Notes under the pieces: generated by a model
What the model saw: the letters and a program-made list of their open reading frames with translations, nothing else
Told to the model about the DNA's origin: nothing
Database searches by the model: none
Shown: positions 7,482 through 17,230 of the stretch, piece by piece
How positions within the stretch are numbered: position 1 is the stretch's first letter
Layout: every line of letters starts with the position of its first letter
Program-made: the position numbers and the translations under genes
Origin: an uncultured Actinomyces sp.
Lineage (GTDB): Bacteria > Actinomycetota > Actinomycetes > Actinomycetales > Actinomycetaceae
Assembly: GCA_916719935.1 (NCBI GenBank)
Contig: CAKAPY010000002.1
Span: 1-35,576, forward strand
Reading direction: 5' to 3'
DNA length: 35,576 nucleotides

Positions 7482-9458
7482 TCACAGCGAAAATGCCAGG
7501 ACAGCGGCAAGGGCACACACGACCCCGCCAAGAATGTAAGAGGCGTAGGTACGCACGCGACCGGACTGAGTGAAACCAACCGCTCGGCCGGTACCGGTGG
7601 ATGCCGCTTCAACCAAGTGGACAACGCCGTCGATCGCCTTGTTATCACCAAGGGTGGCGGTCTTTACCAGGGCGATACCCGGAGTCATGAAGAGCGCTTC
7701 ATTAACGGTGTCTTGGTAAAGGTCAACGCGAGCAGCACGCGTGAGCGCATTGCCTGCCGGGATGGCGGTGGGAACCTCACGGCGAGCGTACATAACCCAG
7801 GCAATTCCCGCGCCGGCAAGTACCAGAAGCAAAGTGACAATCTGGATGGCAATCTCAGGAGCAACCGGGTGAGCATGCTCAGCAACACCAAGCGAAGGCT
7901 CAAGCCAGGTCGTGAAGACATCACCAATTGATAGGAGGCCACCGACCACAGCGGCGCAGATCGCCAAGATCACCATCGGGATAGTCATCAGCGGACCCGA
8001 CTCATGCGGGTGGACACCATTGCCTTCGGCTTCGGTGGTCCAACGAGCAGTGCCGTGGAAGGTCATGAAGAACAGTCGCGACATGTAGAAGGCGGTAATG
8101 CCAGCGCCAACCATGGTGACGATACCGAAGACCCAACCTGCCCAAACGGCCTCGTGACCGGCGAAGGAGGTCGCACCGAATGCTGCTTCGATGATCTTGT
8201 CCTTGGAGAAGAATCCCGAGAAGGGGGGAATACCAAGGATTGCCAACCAGCCGCAGGCGAAGGTCAGCCAAGTGACCTTCATGGCGGTGCGCAGGGCACC
8301 AAAGCGACGCATATTGACCTGGTCATTCATTCCGTGCATGACGGAGCCTGCGCCAAGGAACATGAGCGCCTTGAAGAAACCGTGAGTGAAGAGGTGGAAA
8401 ATCGCGAAGACCCAACCGATGGGTCCAAGACCTGCGCCCAGCATCATGTAACCGATCTGGCTCATGGTCGAGGCCGCAAGAACCTTCTTCATATCATCCT
8501 TGGCGCAACCAACAATCGCGCCAAAGAGCAGCGTGATCGCACCGACGATGACAACCGCGGTAGCGGCGATCGGTGACGCCTGGAAGATCGCACCCGAACG
8601 AACAATCAGGTAGACACCGGCGGTGACCATCGTTGCCGCGTGGATCAGCGCGGATACCGGGGTCGGACCTGCCATTGCGTCGCCCAACCAAGCCTGCAGG
8701 GGGAACTGCGCCGACTTACCGCAAGCGCCCACCAGAAGGAAGAAACCAATGATGGTTGCTTGAACGGGAGAAACCGTTGCGGCCGCTGCGTTCACTTCCT
8801 CGATGTTGACGGTCGAGAAGTTAGCGACCATCGCCATCATCGCAATGAGTAGGCCCATGTCACCGACACGGTTCATAACGAATGCCTTCTTCGCGGCAAC
8901 CGCATTGGCGGGAACGTAGTTCCAGAAACCGATGAGCAGGTACGAGGCCAAGCCCACGCCTTCCCATCCGACGAAGAGACCCGCGTAGGAGTCTGCAAGC
9001 ACCAAGATGAGCATGGCAGCGATGAAGAGGTTGAGGTAGGCGAAGAAACGGCGACGCGCTTCGTCATGAGCCATGTAGGCGATGGCGTAAACGTGGATGA
9101 GCGAACCGACGAAGGTGACCAGCATGACGAAGGTCATCGACAGAGGATCGATCATCAATCCGAAGTTCACCGAGAACTCGCCCGCGGGAATCCACGAGAA
9201 AAGTGGGAGTTCAAAGCGGCGCGTGTCGGGGGCTGCGGAGAGCATGGCGATAATGACGCCGAGTCCAACAGCGAAGGATGCCCACGATGCCAGAGTGGCC
9301 AAGAGATGGCCCCAGCGATCGCAGCGGCGTCCGCATACAAGGAGAAGCGCACTGGAAACGGCGGGGATCGCAATCATGAGCCATGCCAAGGAAATGATTC
9401 CCGTGGGCTGGCCAGGAGCTGCGACCTGTGCCGCGGTACTGAAAAGTGTCAATGTCAT
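7482..9458 (-). CDS. nuoL: NADH-quinone oxidoreductase subunit L
   Basis: Largest antiporter-like subunit of complex I, at the distal end of the membrane arm, with a lateral helix that runs along the pump modules. Motifs seen are FVGWEGVGLASYLLIGFW, FPLQAWLGDAMAGPTPVSAL, KKVLAASTMSQIGYMMLG and GIPPFSGFFSKD. The C-terminal third holds the horizontal-helix region and a final hydrophobic anchor (about residues 638-656). At 658 residues it is typical of actinobacterial NuoL. The ATG is preceded by GAGGAG at a nine-base spacing. It follows nuoK by 13 bases. Confidence 0.97.
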   Translation of the reverse strand: MTLTLFSTAAQVAAPGQPTGIISLAWLMIAIPAVSSALLLVCGRRCDRWGHLLATLASWASFAVGLGVIIAMLSAAPDTRRFELPLFSWIPAGEFSVNFGLMIDPLSMTFVMLVTFVGSLIHVYAIAYMAHDEARRRFFAYLNLFIAAMLILVLADSYAGLFVGWEGVGLASYLLIGFWNYVPANAVAAKKAFVMNRVGDMGLLIAMMAMVANFSTVNIEEVNAAAATVSPVQATIIGFFLLVGACGKSAQFPLQAWLGDAMAGPTPVSALIHAATMVTAGVYLIVRSGAIFQASPIAATAVVIVGAITLLFGAIVGCAKDDMKKVLAASTMSQIGYMMLGAGLGPIGWVFAIFHLFTHGFFKALMFLGAGSVMHGMNDQVNMRRFGALRTAMKVTWLTFACGWLAILGIPPFSGFFSKDKIIEAAFGATSFAGHEAVWAGWVFGIVTMVGAGITAFYMSRLFFMTFHGTARWTTEAEGNGVHPHESGPLMTIPMVILAICAAVVGGLLSIGDVFTTWLEPSLGVAEHAHPVAPEIAIQIVTLLLVLAGAGIAWVMYARREVPTAIPAGNALTRAARVDLYQDTVNEALFMTPGIALVKTATLGDNKAIDGVVHLVEAASTGTGRAVGFTQSGRVRTYASYILGGVVCALAAVLAFSL

Positions 9459-9471
9459 TCCGGCTTACTCC

Positions 9472-9771
9472 TCAGTTCTTCAGCAGATCGAGGTCGTCAA
9501 CGTTTGTAGTGACGCGTGACTTAAAGATGGACACGACGATTGCCAGGCCGACAACAACTTCCGCGGCAGCAACGACCATGACGAAGAAGGCCATGATTTC
9601 GCCACTAACATTTCCGTGGATTCGTGCGAAGGTCACGAAGGCAAGGTTGGCGGAGTTGAGCATGAGCTCGACTCCCATGAGGGAGATCACCGCACTGCGA
9701 CGGACCAGAACGATGGCTGCTCCGATCGCGAAGAGGATCCCCGAGAGCACCAAGTAGGCTGCAAGGCTCAT
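9472..9771 (-). CDS. nuoK: NADH-quinone oxidoreductase subunit K
   Basis: Small MrpC-like membrane subunit of complex I: 99 residues in three transmembrane helices. GVELMLNSANLAF carries the conserved membrane Glu of helix 2, and VVAAAEVVVGLAIV carries the second Glu in helix 3; both belong to the proton channel shared with NuoJ and NuoA. The start codon overlaps the nuoJ stop by four bases (ATGA), with AAGGAAGA upstream. The length is exactly that expected. Confidence 0.97.
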   Translation of the reverse strand: MSLAAYLVLSGILFAIGAAIVLVRRSAVISLMGVELMLNSANLAFVTFARIHGNVSGEIMAFFVMVVAAAEVVVGLAIVVSIFKSRVTTNVDDLDLLKN

Positions 9772-10715
9772 TCTTCTTCCTTCCCTTCATCAGCGGTCTG
9801 GGGAGCCTGCGGCTGCTTCAGACCAGTGGGAGCTGCGGCACCCGGCATACCCCATGCCTGAGAACGCTCGTGAGTGCTGGGGTGAGCCGGATCGAAGATC
9901 GTGTGGTCAAGGGAGCCGTCCTTGGCCAATGCCAACGACTGTGCAACCTCAGGCTCAACCTGACCAACAACGCGATCCAAGCCACGCACACGCAGAACCC
10001 TGGGAACCGAGTCTTCGACAGGTTCGTGGGTTTCACCCGAAAGTGCGGGAACATCGACCGCGTTGGAGTGGGCGTACACACCGGGGGCCGGGAGCTGTCC
10101 AATTCGACGTCCCGAGGCCTTGAAGGCGCGCATCTTCGCTTCTGCTGTCGTGCGCTGCGTGAGTACCGGACCGAGCTGATCAGAGTGAGTGAGTAGCATC
10201 GCGCCGATTGCTGCGGTAATCAGCAGAATTCCCGCGAGTTCCATTGAGAACCAGTAGCGCGAGAACAGCGTTGCCGCCAAGTCGGTGATCGGCGCGTTCG
10301 AGTAGGGATCGTCACTGAGCGAGGCCGAGCTTCCCGCGGTGCGCGAGCGAGCAATTGCTCCGATAAGGATCGTGCCCAGGCCAAGGGCCATCAGTACCGA
10401 GGTGAGGATGCGTCCACGCGATTGACGCGCGTAGTTATCAGAGGCGCTCAAGCCGATCATCATGATGACGAAGAGGAAGAGGACCATGATTGCGCCGGTG
10501 TAGACGACAACTTGGACCGTGCCCAAGAATGCTGCCCCGTGCATGAGGTACAAGATCGCAAGGCCGAGCATGACTCCGACCATGCAGATCGCACAGTAAA
10601 CGGCCTTCTTGAAAAAGAGGACGCCCAGGGCGCATGCGACCATGAAGACCGCCACGCAGCCAAAGAGGATCGCCTCCCCCGTCGATGCCATTTCAGGCCA
10701 ATTCATTAAGGTCAT
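9768..10715 (-). CDS. nuoJ: NADH-quinone oxidoreductase subunit J with long polar C-terminal tail
   Basis: Membrane subunit J of complex I. Five hydrophobic helices fill residues 15 to about 177, including VVYTGAIMVLFLFVIMMIG, which contains the pi-bulge helix conserved in NuoJ. After helix 5 a hydrophilic, Pro/Ala/Glu-rich tail of roughly 135 residues continues to the end, finishing in an acidic EGKEEE. Escherichia coli NuoJ lacks such a tail. Actinobacterial homologues commonly have one, containing a segment like the GVYAHSNAVDVPAL seen here, so it is probably lineage-typical rather than a fusion. The ATG overlaps the nuoI stop by four bases; an ATG three codons later is an alternative start. 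Confidence 0.96.
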   Translation of the reverse strand: MTLMNWPEMASTGEAILFGCVAVFMVACALGVLFFKKAVYCAICMVGVMLGLAILYLMHGAAFLGTVQVVVYTGAIMVLFLFVIMMIGLSASDNYARQSRGRILTSVLMALGLGTILIGAIARSRTAGSSASLSDDPYSNAPITDLAATLFSRYWFSMELAGILLITAAIGAMLLTHSDQLGPVLTQRTTAEAKMRAFKASGRRIGQLPAPGVYAHSNAVDVPALSGETHEPVEDSVPRVLRVRGLDRVVGQVEPEVAQSLALAKDGSLDHTIFDPAHPSTHERSQAWGMPGAAAPTGLKQPQAPQTADEGKEEE

Positions 10716-11371
10716 GCCTGACGCGCCTCCTCATTGACGGGACGGGCAGTTGTAAGGGAGGGCTCATCTGGACGATGCTCGCGTACCCAATCAATCTGAG
10801 TTTGTGTGGGGCCCTGTACCGCGCCGCGGTAGTAGTCACCATCGCTAAAGCCTTCCACCTGCGGGTGCGGAGGCTGAAGCATTCCCTCTGAGAGCGGAAC
10901 CAGAAGCTGGTCCTTCTCATAGATGTCATCAGCGCGGCGATACTCAGCCAACTCGAAATCGTGACCCATGGTCAGGGCACGAGTCGGGCAGGCCTCAATG
11001 CAGAATCCGCAGAAAATGCAGCGTAGGTAGTTGATCTGGTAGACGCGACCATAGCGCTCACCGGGGCTGTATTGTTCCTCGGGAGTGTTCGATGCGGCCT
11101 CGACGTAGATGGCGTCCGCGGGGCACGCCCACGCACAAAGTTCACAACCCACGCACTTTTCCAAGCCATCCGCGTAGCGGTTGAGCTGGTGACGTCCATG
11201 GAAACGAGGCTCGACGAAGGGGCCCTCGAAGGGGTACTGCTCGGTCACGGTCGGGCGGAAGAAGGAGGACAGGGTCACTCCATAGCCCGCGAAAGGAGCG
11301 AAGAACTGACCGATCGGCCCCTTCGGATCCTGCTCGTAACGCAGATTCTGGCTGTCGTTCTGATCAGTCAT
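10712..11371 (-). CDS. nuoI: NADH-quinone oxidoreductase subunit I (two 4Fe-4S clusters)
   Basis: Peripheral-arm iron-sulphur subunit carrying clusters N6a and N6b toward the quinone site. Two ferredoxin-type motifs are complete: Cys73, Cys76, Cys79, Cys83 in CVGCELCAWACP, and Cys118, Cys121, Cys124, Cys128 in CIFCGFCIEACP. The frame stays open upstream into nuoH. The ATG at 11371 (MTDQND) has GGAGGA five bases before it and makes an eight-base overlap with the nuoH stop, so the longer form is rejected. The result is 219 residues, with a C-terminal extension after the second cluster that is usual for actinobacteria. Confidence 0.96.
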   Translation of the reverse strand: MTDQNDSQNLRYEQDPKGPIGQFFAPFAGYGVTLSSFFRPTVTEQYPFEGPFVEPRFHGRHQLNRYADGLEKCVGCELCAWACPADAIYVEAASNTPEEQYSPGERYGRVYQINYLRCIFCGFCIEACPTRALTMGHDFELAEYRRADDIYEKDQLLVPLSEGMLQPPHPQVEGFSDGDYYRGAVQGPTQTQIDWVREHRPDEPSLTTARPVNEEARQA

Positions 11372-12686
11372 TCGTCTCCTCCAATGCGGCAGCAGTGACC
11401 ACGCGGTTTGCGCGCGGCGAGGGCGGAAGCTGTTGTCCCGGAAGCGGAGGTACCGGGAAGCCATCCGCCATGGGATCAAAGTTCGCCAAGCGTTCTTGTT
11501 TCTCAGCTTGCGCAAGGGCTTCCTTTCGCGCATCGCGCGAATCGGCGAACCACATGACGATCAATGCAATAACGAAGATTCCAGCAACGCCACCGATCAG
11601 CTGCGGCAGGGTCAAAGACACCCACTGGGTGATTGCCCGAATAATGGCAACCATGACCAGCCAGGCCAGCGAGATCGGGATCAGTCGCTTCCAGCCCAGC
11701 TGCATGAACTGGTCGTAACGGAAACGCAGCAGGGTGCTTCGTGTCCAGATCATGAGAAGCATGAAGAACCACATCTTGAGGAAGAACCACAGGATTCCGA
11801 ACCAGCCGCCATTGAGGAACTCAATGTGCGAGAGGGGCCAGGGCGCGTGCCAGCCGCCGAAGAACATGGTCGTCGCTACCGCTGAAACGTTGAACATGTT
11901 GACGTATTCAGACAGGTAGAACCAACCGAATTTCATCGAGGAGTACTCGGTCATGTGACCGGCGACCAACTCACCTTCGGCCTCGGGGAGGTCGAAGGGA
12001 AGACGGTTGACTTCACCGACCATGGAGATCAGGTAGATCACGAAGGCGGGTGCCAGGGGCAGGAACCACCAGGTTTGCGCCTGCGAGGCCACGATCTGCG
12101 AGGTCGACATCGAGCTGGCCATCAAGAAGACCGCAACCAGCGACATTCCCATGGAAAGCTCGTAGGAGATCACCTGTGCCGAGGAACGAACCGCGCCGTA
12201 GAGCGGAAGCGTCGAGGACGCAGACCAACCACCCAGCACAATGCCGTACAGCCCCAGCGAAGAAATTGCCAGAACATACAGGGCCGCGACCGGCATATCC
12301 GCCAGCTGCAACGGTGTGGAGTGCCCGAAGATCGAAACATTCGGTCCCATCGGGATTACAGCGAAGATCGAGAATGCTGCAAATGCCGAGATCGAGGGCG
12401 CAAGCAGATAAATGAACTTATCGGCCTTACGCGTCCACATGTCTTCCTTGAAGAGCAGCTTCACGGCGTCAGCGATTGCTTGGAACAAGCCGAAGGGACC
12501 GGCAACATTCGGGCCGGGCCTGGTCTGCATGCGTCCGATCGTTCGACGTTCAACCCACAGGGCAAGCAGAACGTTGAGAATCAGGAAAACGATGATGAAA
12601 ACGGCCTTGAGGACTGTCAACCACCAGGTTTCCTGCGTAAAGTCCGCAGCGGTGTACGTGGGAACATCCAGGGGGATCAGGTTCAT
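11364..12686 (-). CDS. nuoH: NADH-quinone oxidoreductase subunit H
   Basis: Membrane subunit that joins the peripheral arm to the pump arm and forms much of the quinone cavity. Conserved pieces are ERRTIGRMQTRPGPNVAGPFG, KLLFKEDMW, EVNRLPFDLPEAEGELVAG and EYSSMKFGWFYLSEY, the acid-rich loop near the quinone site. About eight to nine helices are present. The last 45 residues are polar. The frame is open upstream, but ATG at 12686 (MNLIPLDV) overlaps the nuoG stop as ATGA and has GGAGGT six bases before it. From there the protein is 440 residues. Confidence 0.96.
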   Translation of the reverse strand: MNLIPLDVPTYTAADFTQETWWLTVLKAVFIIVFLILNVLLALWVERRTIGRMQTRPGPNVAGPFGLFQAIADAVKLLFKEDMWTRKADKFIYLLAPSISAFAAFSIFAVIPMGPNVSIFGHSTPLQLADMPVAALYVLAISSLGLYGIVLGGWSASSTLPLYGAVRSSAQVISYELSMGMSLVAVFLMASSMSTSQIVASQAQTWWFLPLAPAFVIYLISMVGEVNRLPFDLPEAEGELVAGHMTEYSSMKFGWFYLSEYVNMFNVSAVATTMFFGGWHAPWPLSHIEFLNGGWFGILWFFLKMWFFMLLMIWTRSTLLRFRYDQFMQLGWKRLIPISLAWLVMVAIIRAITQWVSLTLPQLIGGVAGIFVIALIVMWFADSRDARKEALAQAEKQERLANFDPMADGFPVPPLPGQQLPPSPRANRVVTAAALEETND

Positions 12687-15247
12687 CGGGCCACCTCCCC
12701 CTTTGCGCTCAAGGTGACAGAAGAACCGAAGTTCCCCAATGATTCGTGGACGATAGATCCCTGGGAGCACTCGGGCGCCCAGACAACCCCGTCGGGAAGA
12801 TCAGTAAATTGCAGGGGAAGCGTGATGCTTCCGCGCTGGGTACTGAGCGTGAGTTCCTCACCCTCGTCAATGCCGAGGCCCGCAACAGTTGCGCGCGAGG
12901 CGAAGACGACTGGACGTCGTGCGCTTCCCGCCAGCATGGTTGCACCGTCTTGCAGACGACCTGCGTCAAGCATCGGCTTGTGGGTGGCAAGAAGTGCCTC
13001 GCCCTGGCCGACCTCAACCAATTCCGAGGCCTTCGCCGGAACGAATTCTTCACGCTGACCGTTCCACTGCATGAGCGGATTCACCTGGTCGTACAGACCC
13101 ACGAGGTCGTGCAGACCAAGATCCACGCCAAACTCACTAGCGAGCGCATCGAAGACCAGTCGATCGGTCTGTGAACGCGAGGCGATGGCCTGGCCGAAGG
13201 GACGCAGGCGGCCTTCCCAGTTGATGAAGGTTCCGTTCTTTTCCAGCGGAGGTGCGACCGGCAAGATCACATCTGCACGATCGCTCACCTCACTGCGACG
13301 AACCTCAAGGCTCACCAAGAAATCAACCTGATCAAGCGCCTTTCGCGCGGCAGCCGGATCATCGAAGTCGCGAAGGTCAACGCCACCGACAACCAGTGCC
13401 TTAACGCGACCATCAGCTGCAGCTTCCAGCATCTGCGTGGCATCAAGACCGCGCTGAGCGGGAATCTCTCCCCATGCCAAAGACTCGCGAGCCTCTTGAG
13501 AGGCAAGCGGACGACCGAAAGGCAGAAGACCGGGAAGAAGACCGGCTTCCACTCCACCGCGCTCACCGGCGCGGCGAGGGACCCACTGAATACGGCAGTG
13601 AGTGCGCTCTGCCAGTCGGACAACTTCACTGAGCAGACCCGGCGTTCGGCTTGCGCGCTCGCCAACCAGGATTACTCCCCCGTCAAGACGCGAGGCGAGA
13701 TCAGCGAACTCACCACCCTCGCGGATCTCAGCGGCAACCTCGACCTCGGTTCCGGGAGCGCAACGGAGCAGCTCTCCAGAAAGCTTGGCGAGGCCTCGGG
13801 AAGTCATCGGAGCCAAAGAAGCAACGCGGAGCTTGCCCTTGCGAGTGGCCTTGCGCATCCGCAGGAAGATCGCACCACACTCATCCTCGGGTTCGAGTCC
13901 AACCAGGAGGACCTGGCCGGCGTTCTCAAGCTGCGAGTAGGTGACGCCCAATCCGCTACCTGCGACGTGGGCAGCAAGGAATGAACGTTCCTCTTCACTG
14001 TGGCTGCGCGAACGCATATCGATGGAATCGGATCCAACAACGGAACGCGCAAACTTCGACCATGCCCAAGCATCTTCGAAGCTCAGGCGGCCACCGGGAA
14101 GAAAACCAACCTGGTCACCGGAAAGGCCGGCAAGCGCACGATGGACACGGTCCAAGGCATCCGACCACGAGGTCGGAACAAGCTGGCCGTTCTCGCGAAC
14201 GAAAGGAGTGTTGAGGCGCTGGACACCCGACCACTTAAATGCGAAGCGATCCTTGTCAGTGATCCACTCTTCGTTCACCTCTGGATCATTTCCAGCCAGA
14301 CGACGCAGAACTTCGCCGCGGCGAATATCCACGCGGATCGCACTACCGGAAGCATCGTGCTCGGTTACCGAAGCGGTAGATACCAAGTCGAAGGGGCGTG
14401 CGCGGAAGCGGTAATCATTCGAGGTCAGAGCACCAACCGGGCAGATCTGAATGATGTTGCCCGAGAAGTACGAGGCGAATGCGCGGCCCGAAACATCACG
14501 ATCATTGGGGGCAAGATCGCCTTCATTGAGGGAGCCGATAATGCCTTCTTGACCATAAGGTCCCGAAATACCCGCCTTGACATTGTCCTTTTCCTGCGGG
14601 TTGAAGTAATCCAAGACCGCGGTATCAAAGGAGCCAACCTGCTCACCCATGAAGTGATGGTGCTCGGTCGGCGCGGTGCCACCGCCTCGTCCCTGAAGAT
14701 CAAGGAAGGGGTCGCCCGCAATTTCCTTACCGAAGCGCACGCAGCGCTGGCACAGGATACAACGCTCGCGGTCCAGCAGAATCTGCGAGGTGAGCTTCAA
14801 AGGCTTGCGATACGTGCGCTTTGCATCGATGAAGCGCGAGCTCTCGCGGCCTTCGCTCATCGCTTGGTTCTGCAGGGGGCATTCGCCACCCTTGTCGCAG
14901 ATTGGGCAATCAAGCGGGTGGTTGATCAGCAGGAATTCCATCACGCCTTCCTGGGCGCGGCGGGCAACCTCGGAGGTGTGCTGAGTCTTGACCACCATGC
15001 CTGGGGTGACAGTCTGAGCACATGAAGGCTGCGGCTTGGGCATGAATCGCAGCTCGCCGGTGTTGCGATCGGGCATTCCAACCTCAACAAGACACTGGCG
15101 GCACGCGGCGACGGGCTCAAGTAGCGGGTGATCACAGAAACGCGGGATACGAATTCCGGCCTGCTCGGCCGCACGGATCACCAGGGTGCCTGCGGGAACG
15201 TCCAATTCGACGTCGTCGATTGTGACCTTCACTAGGTTCTCGCTCAT
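12683..15247 (-). CDS. nuoG: NADH-quinone oxidoreductase subunit G
   Basis: Large iron-sulphur subunit of the NADH dehydrogenase arm. The N-terminal 2Fe-2S domain has CDHPLLEPVAACRQCLVEVG and a later Cys in PSCAQTVTPG. The HPLDCPICDKGGECPLQNQ motif and CILCQRCVRFGKEI supply the following 4Fe-4S ligands. The remainder is a degenerate molybdopterin-oxidoreductase-type domain, ending in a small beta domain near residues 800-854. The length, 854 residues, is full. The ATG overlaps the nuoF stop by four bases, with GGGAGGAG upstream. Several long open frames on the plus strand across this gene are antisense shadows. Confidence 0.97.
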   Translation of the reverse strand: MSENLVKVTIDDVELDVPAGTLVIRAAEQAGIRIPRFCDHPLLEPVAACRQCLVEVGMPDRNTGELRFMPKPQPSCAQTVTPGMVVKTQHTSEVARRAQEGVMEFLLINHPLDCPICDKGGECPLQNQAMSEGRESSRFIDAKRTYRKPLKLTSQILLDRERCILCQRCVRFGKEIAGDPFLDLQGRGGGTAPTEHHHFMGEQVGSFDTAVLDYFNPQEKDNVKAGISGPYGQEGIIGSLNEGDLAPNDRDVSGRAFASYFSGNIIQICPVGALTSNDYRFRARPFDLVSTASVTEHDASGSAIRVDIRRGEVLRRLAGNDPEVNEEWITDKDRFAFKWSGVQRLNTPFVRENGQLVPTSWSDALDRVHRALAGLSGDQVGFLPGGRLSFEDAWAWSKFARSVVGSDSIDMRSRSHSEEERSFLAAHVAGSGLGVTYSQLENAGQVLLVGLEPEDECGAIFLRMRKATRKGKLRVASLAPMTSRGLAKLSGELLRCAPGTEVEVAAEIREGGEFADLASRLDGGVILVGERASRTPGLLSEVVRLAERTHCRIQWVPRRAGERGGVEAGLLPGLLPFGRPLASQEARESLAWGEIPAQRGLDATQMLEAAADGRVKALVVGGVDLRDFDDPAAARKALDQVDFLVSLEVRRSEVSDRADVILPVAPPLEKNGTFINWEGRLRPFGQAIASRSQTDRLVFDALASEFGVDLGLHDLVGLYDQVNPLMQWNGQREEFVPAKASELVEVGQGEALLATHKPMLDAGRLQDGATMLAGSARRPVVFASRATVAGLGIDEGEELTLSTQRGSITLPLQFTDLPDGVVWAPECSQGSIVHESLGNFGSSVTLSAKGEVAR

Positions 15248-16539
15248 CGAACTCCTCCCTTGGCAAAGTTGCTCGAGGCCTCGTAGGGGAACAATTCGCG
15301 CGCGGGCGTGGTCAGCCCGGCCTCGAATTCTTCGCGGAACTTCTTAATTCCCGACATGATCGGGGTTGCTGCCGCATCGCCCAGAGCACAGAAGCTTCGG
15401 CCAAAAATGTTGTGTGCGATCTCGTCCAGAAGATCGATATCGCCTTCCTGGCCCTTACCTGCTTCCAGGCGGAGCATGATCTGCTTGAGCCAGTAGGTTC
15501 CTTCACGACAGGGCGTGCACTTACCGCAGGATTCGTGCTGGTAGAACTCGATCCAGCGGGTAATGACGCGAACCACGGAGGTCGTTTCATCGAAAACCTG
15601 CAATGCACGGGTACCCAACATAGAACCGGCGGCGCCAACGGATTCATAATCCAAAGGCGTGTCCAGTTCGGCTTCGGTGAAGATCGGGGTCGAAGAGCCA
15701 CCGGGAGTCCAGAACTTCAGTTGGTGTCCTTCACGGATACCACCGGCAAGCTCAATGAGCTCACGCATGGTGATTCCGAAGGGAGCCTCGAATTGGCCCG
15801 GGTTCTTCACGTGACCTGAGATTGAGAACAGGCCGTGTCCCTTGGACTTTTCCGTTCCCATCGAGGAGTACCACTGTGCGGAGTGCTGGAAGATTCCGGT
15901 CACCTGGCTGATCGACTCGACGTTATTAATAACAGTCGGACGCGCATACAAACCTGCGACAGCGGGGAATGGAGGCTTCAGACGCGGGTGGCCTCGGTAG
16001 CCTTCCAGAGAATCCAGAAGAGCAGTTTCTTCACCACAGATGTACGCACCCGCACCTGCGTGAGCGGTGATGCGAAGATCACCCAGCAGGCCGGCCTCTG
16101 TTGCTTCCTTAACTGCAGCCATCAGGCGGCGGTAGACGTGAACAACTTCGCCGCGAAGGTAGACAAATGCGTGGTGGCAATTGATGGCGCGCGAGGTGAT
16201 CGCAATACCTTCAATCAGCACATGGGGATTTGCCATAATCGTCGGGATATCCTTACAGGTTCCCGGTTCCGATTCATCGGCATTAACCACGAGATAACGG
16301 GGCAAACCGTCATCGGGCGGAAGGAAGGACCACTTGAGGCCCGTGGGGAATCCAGCACCACCACGGCCTCGCAAGCCAGAGGCCTTAACGGTCTCAACGA
16401 TCTCAGCGGGCTCCATGGTGTTGGCCTTCTTGAGTCCCTCATAGCCTCCTCGGCTCAGGTAGGACTCCAAAGTCCACGAGCGATCGCTCCCCCATCCGCG
16501 GGTCAGAATCGGGGTCAGGGCCACGGTTGTTTCACTCAC
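15244..16539 (-). CDS. nuoF: NADH-quinone oxidoreductase subunit F (FMN, NADH site)
   Basis: NADH-oxidising flavoprotein subunit. LRGRGGAGFPTGLKW (near residue 55) is the NADH/FMN glycine-rich motif, followed by NADESEPGTCKD and the AGAYICGEETALLDSLEG flavin-binding element. CGKCTPCREG supplies Cys338, Cys341 and Cys344 for cluster N3, and the fourth ligand lies in RSFCALGD. At 431 residues it is complete. The start is GTG and overlaps the nuoE stop by eight bases; an AAGGA-like site precedes it. Confidence 0.97.
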   Translation of the reverse strand: MSETTVALTPILTRGWGSDRSWTLESYLSRGGYEGLKKANTMEPAEIVETVKASGLRGRGGAGFPTGLKWSFLPPDDGLPRYLVVNADESEPGTCKDIPTIMANPHVLIEGIAITSRAINCHHAFVYLRGEVVHVYRRLMAAVKEATEAGLLGDLRITAHAGAGAYICGEETALLDSLEGYRGHPRLKPPFPAVAGLYARPTVINNVESISQVTGIFQHSAQWYSSMGTEKSKGHGLFSISGHVKNPGQFEAPFGITMRELIELAGGIREGHQLKFWTPGGSSTPIFTEAELDTPLDYESVGAAGSMLGTRALQVFDETTSVVRVITRWIEFYQHESCGKCTPCREGTYWLKQIMLRLEAGKGQEGDIDLLDEIAHNIFGRSFCALGDAAATPIMSGIKKFREEFEAGLTTPARELFPYEASSNFAKGGVR

Positions 16540-17230
16540 CGTCCTTCTCCTTTCCTTCTTCCGCGGGAACGTCAGCCGGAGCGCTCCAGCCGCGTTCTTC
16601 GGCGATCCTCAGTCCCAGCGTCGAGGCCTCGCCTGCGCTGGGTCCTTCGTGTTCGTGTCCGTCAAGGAAGCCGGCAAGGACGTGCTCGGTTTCCTTGAAG
16701 GTCGGCAGCACAGCACTTCCGCGGGTGGGGTGCAAGGGCTTACCGGCCTCGATGTCATCAATGAGGGCGCATGCGGATTCGGGGGTCTGGTTGTCGAAGA
16801 ACTCCCAGTTCACCATGACAACGGGAGCGTAATCGCAGGCCGCGTTGCATTCGAGGCGCTCAAGGGTGATGGTTCCGGCCTCGTTGGTTTCGTCGGTTCC
16901 GACACCAACCTTTTCGCTGACGGCCTCCCAGATTTCATCGCCGCCCATAACGGCGCACAGAGCATTGGTGCACACACCCACGAGGTATTCACCCGTGGGG
17001 TGACGCTTGTACTGGGTGTAGAAGGTCGCAACTGCCGAAACTTCTGCACGGGTGATGCCCAGAAGTTCAGCACACAGTGCAATTCCGTTTGCGCTCACGT
17101 AGCCGTCTTCAGACTGGACTAGGTGAAGCATGGGAAGCAGTGCGGAACGAGCGTGGCCCTGGGGGTAGCGCGCGATGATTTCGCGTGCCTCACCTGCAAG
17201 GCGCTCATAGGTTTCCACGGGATAGCTCAT
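16532..17230 (-). CDS. nuoE: NADH-quinone oxidoreductase subunit E
   Basis: Thioredoxin-fold 2Fe-2S subunit (cluster N1a) of the NADH dehydrogenase arm. The four ligands are in VCTNALCAVMGG and ECNAACDYAPVVMVN, with the expected C-x4-C and C-x3-C spacing. After the core (to about residue 155) comes a further polar region ending in PAEEGKEKDGE, giving 232 residues against about 165 in E. coli. An extension of this kind is common in actinobacteria. The ATG overlaps the nuoD stop by four bases. Confidence 0.96.
   Translation of the reverse strand: MSYPVETYERLAGEAREIIARYPQGHARSALLPMLHLVQSEDGYVSANGIALCAELLGITRAEVSAVATFYTQYKRHPTGEYLVGVCTNALCAVMGGDEIWEAVSEKVGVGTDETNEAGTITLERLECNAACDYAPVVMVNWEFFDNQTPESACALIDDIEAGKPLHPTRGSAVLPTFKETEHVLAGFLDGHEHEGPSAGEASTLGLRIAEERGWSAPADVPAEEGKEKDGE

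Noticed and set aside
14000..15025. Plus-strand open frame (about 341 codons) antisense to nuoG
   Set aside because: nuoG on the other strand carries all iron-sulphur motifs. The antisense frame has no recognisable protein features and is a GC-bias shadow.
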